NCBI GenBank assembly: GCA_030789695.1
Contig: CM061142.1
Location: 360,368,257-360,432,256 of the forward strand
Length of the DNA stretch: 64,000 nt
Source of the DNA: Scilla litardierei
Lineage: Eukaryota; Streptophyta; Magnoliopsida; Asparagales; Asparagaceae
Direction of reading: 5' to 3'
Shown here: one piece after another, positions 63,414 through 64,000 of the stretch
How positions within the stretch are numbered: the first letter of the stretch is position 1
How the letters are laid out: every line of letters begins with the position of its first letter
The notes under the pieces: generated by a model
Seen by the model: the letters and a program-made list of their open reading frames with translations, nothing else
What the model was told of the DNA's origin: nothing
Databases searched by the model: none
Translations under genes and position numbers: made by a program

Positions 63414-64000
63414 ATGGATCACATTGATAGTGCTTTTGCTGAGGTTCAGTCCATATCACGTCCCCCTAGATTTAATGGAGTAGATTATACTTATTGGAAA
63501 AATCGTATGAGAATCTACTTAATTTCTATTGACTATAAAGCCTGGCAAATTGTTGAAAATGGATATAAACCACCTATCATTAAAATTGAAAATGTTGCGA
63601 TGCTTAAACCTGATGAAAAATTACATGATAATGATTGGAGACTTTATTCTCTTAATGCTAAATCTATGAATGCTCTCATTTGTTCATTAGATAAATCTGA
63701 ATTCAATCGTATCTCACATTGTCTAGCTGCACTGGAAATATGGCATACATTGGAGGTGACGCACGAGGGAACGTCACAGGTGAAGGAGTCTAGACTTGCA
63801 CTTCTGAGCACAGAGTACGAGGGATTTTGCATGCTACCATCAGATACCATATCAGACATGTTTGCGAGATTCACCAATATTGTCTACAAGTCTAGCTCGC
63901 TCGATAAGCCATATTCTAGCCTTGAACAGGTGAGGATGTTATTAAGAGCGCTGCCAAGCTCTTTCAGGCCTAAAGTCACTGCCATCCAAGAAGCGAAGGA
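63414..64000 (+). CDS. Copia gag (UBN2-type) of element G, partial
   Basis: An ATG 24 bases after the PBS opens a frame with no stop to the window edge (195 codons). The N-terminus MDHIDSAFAEVQSISRPP is followed by RFNGVDYTYWKNRMRIYL, then LEVTHEGTSQVKESRLALL and LRALPSSFRPKVTAIQEAKE, the ordered landmarks of a copia capsid domain. It resembles the C1 gag, with the same THEGT and VTAI/ITAI landmarks, but it is clearly a different family. The zinc knuckle and pol would follow outside the window. Confidence 0.9.
   Translation, partial: MDHIDSAFAEVQSISRPPRFNGVDYTYWKNRMRIYLISIDYKAWQIVENGYKPPIIKIENVAMLKPDEKLHDNDWRLYSLNAKSMNALICSLDKSEFNRISHCLAALEIWHTLEVTHEGTSQVKESRLALLSTEYEGFCMLPSDTISDMFARFTNIVYKSSSLDKPYSSLEQVRMLLRALPSSFRPKVTAIQEAK

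Larger units (their letters stand above)
61214..64000 (+). mobile_element. Ty1/copia element G, 5' part
   Basis: A complete 5' LTR (61214-63370) is followed by a tRNA-Met PBS and an open gag running off the right edge. The left flank TAAGG (61209-61213) would be its target duplication. G inserted in the H antisense gene. What is visible is intact, so it may be one of the younger elements. Confidence 0.88.

Overview
The window is plant nuclear heterochromatin made entirely of nested LTR retrotransposons. I find no host gene, rRNA or tRNA gene, or CRISPR array in 64 kb. The organism is a flowering plant, most likely one with a large repeat-rich genome. This rests on an Athila-lineage Ty3/gypsy element, two Tat-lineage Ty3/gypsy elements, several Ty1/copia elements primed by initiator tRNA-Met, and three large non-autonomous (LARD-type) elements. 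I cannot name the species.

Layout. (1) 1-9064, +: the 3' part of an Athila element, with the integrase end of pol, an intact third ORF of the ATHILA ORF-1 family, a long 3' region and the 3' LTR. It sits inside (2) copia C1, minus strand, 9065-11765, and its LTR end supplies the stop codon that truncates the C1 gag-pol ORF. C1 in turn interrupts (3) a related copia LTR, C2 (11766-12759). C2 lies in the left LTR of (4) an old copia element E, minus strand, whose parts are scattered from 12760 to 56531. E was also hit by (5) LARD1 (14554-32232, +), whose 3' LTR contains LARD2 (21648-30355, minus), and by (6) a Tat-lineage element F (35629-53814, +), whose protease is split by LARD3 (36685-45934, +). 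(7) To the right are a copia reverse transcriptase fragment (about 56935-57345), a copia LTR fragment C3 (57346-57971), the 3' end of a minus-strand Tat element H (57972-61213), and the 5' end of copia G (61214-64000, +).

Five-base target-site duplications are exact for LARD1 (GTCGT), LARD2 (CTTTG), LARD3 (ATCAA) and F (ATGTC), so the nesting order can be read directly. Coding capacity is uneven. Athila pol (the part present) and ORF3, C1 gag and G gag are open. F pol has stops and frameshifts, E is almost unrecognisable, and the LARDs have no coding capacity.

The most interesting material is structural. The Athila LTR holds five hairpins with an identical 14-nt loop and different, internally complementary stems. 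The palindromes of the Athila LTR promoter recur upstream of a second TATA box that precedes ORF3. Both Tat elements carry an antisense PF04195-type gene with an intron-like gap at the same place. The LARD3 LTR and the F 3' region carry tandem hairpins whose stems change in a compensatory way.
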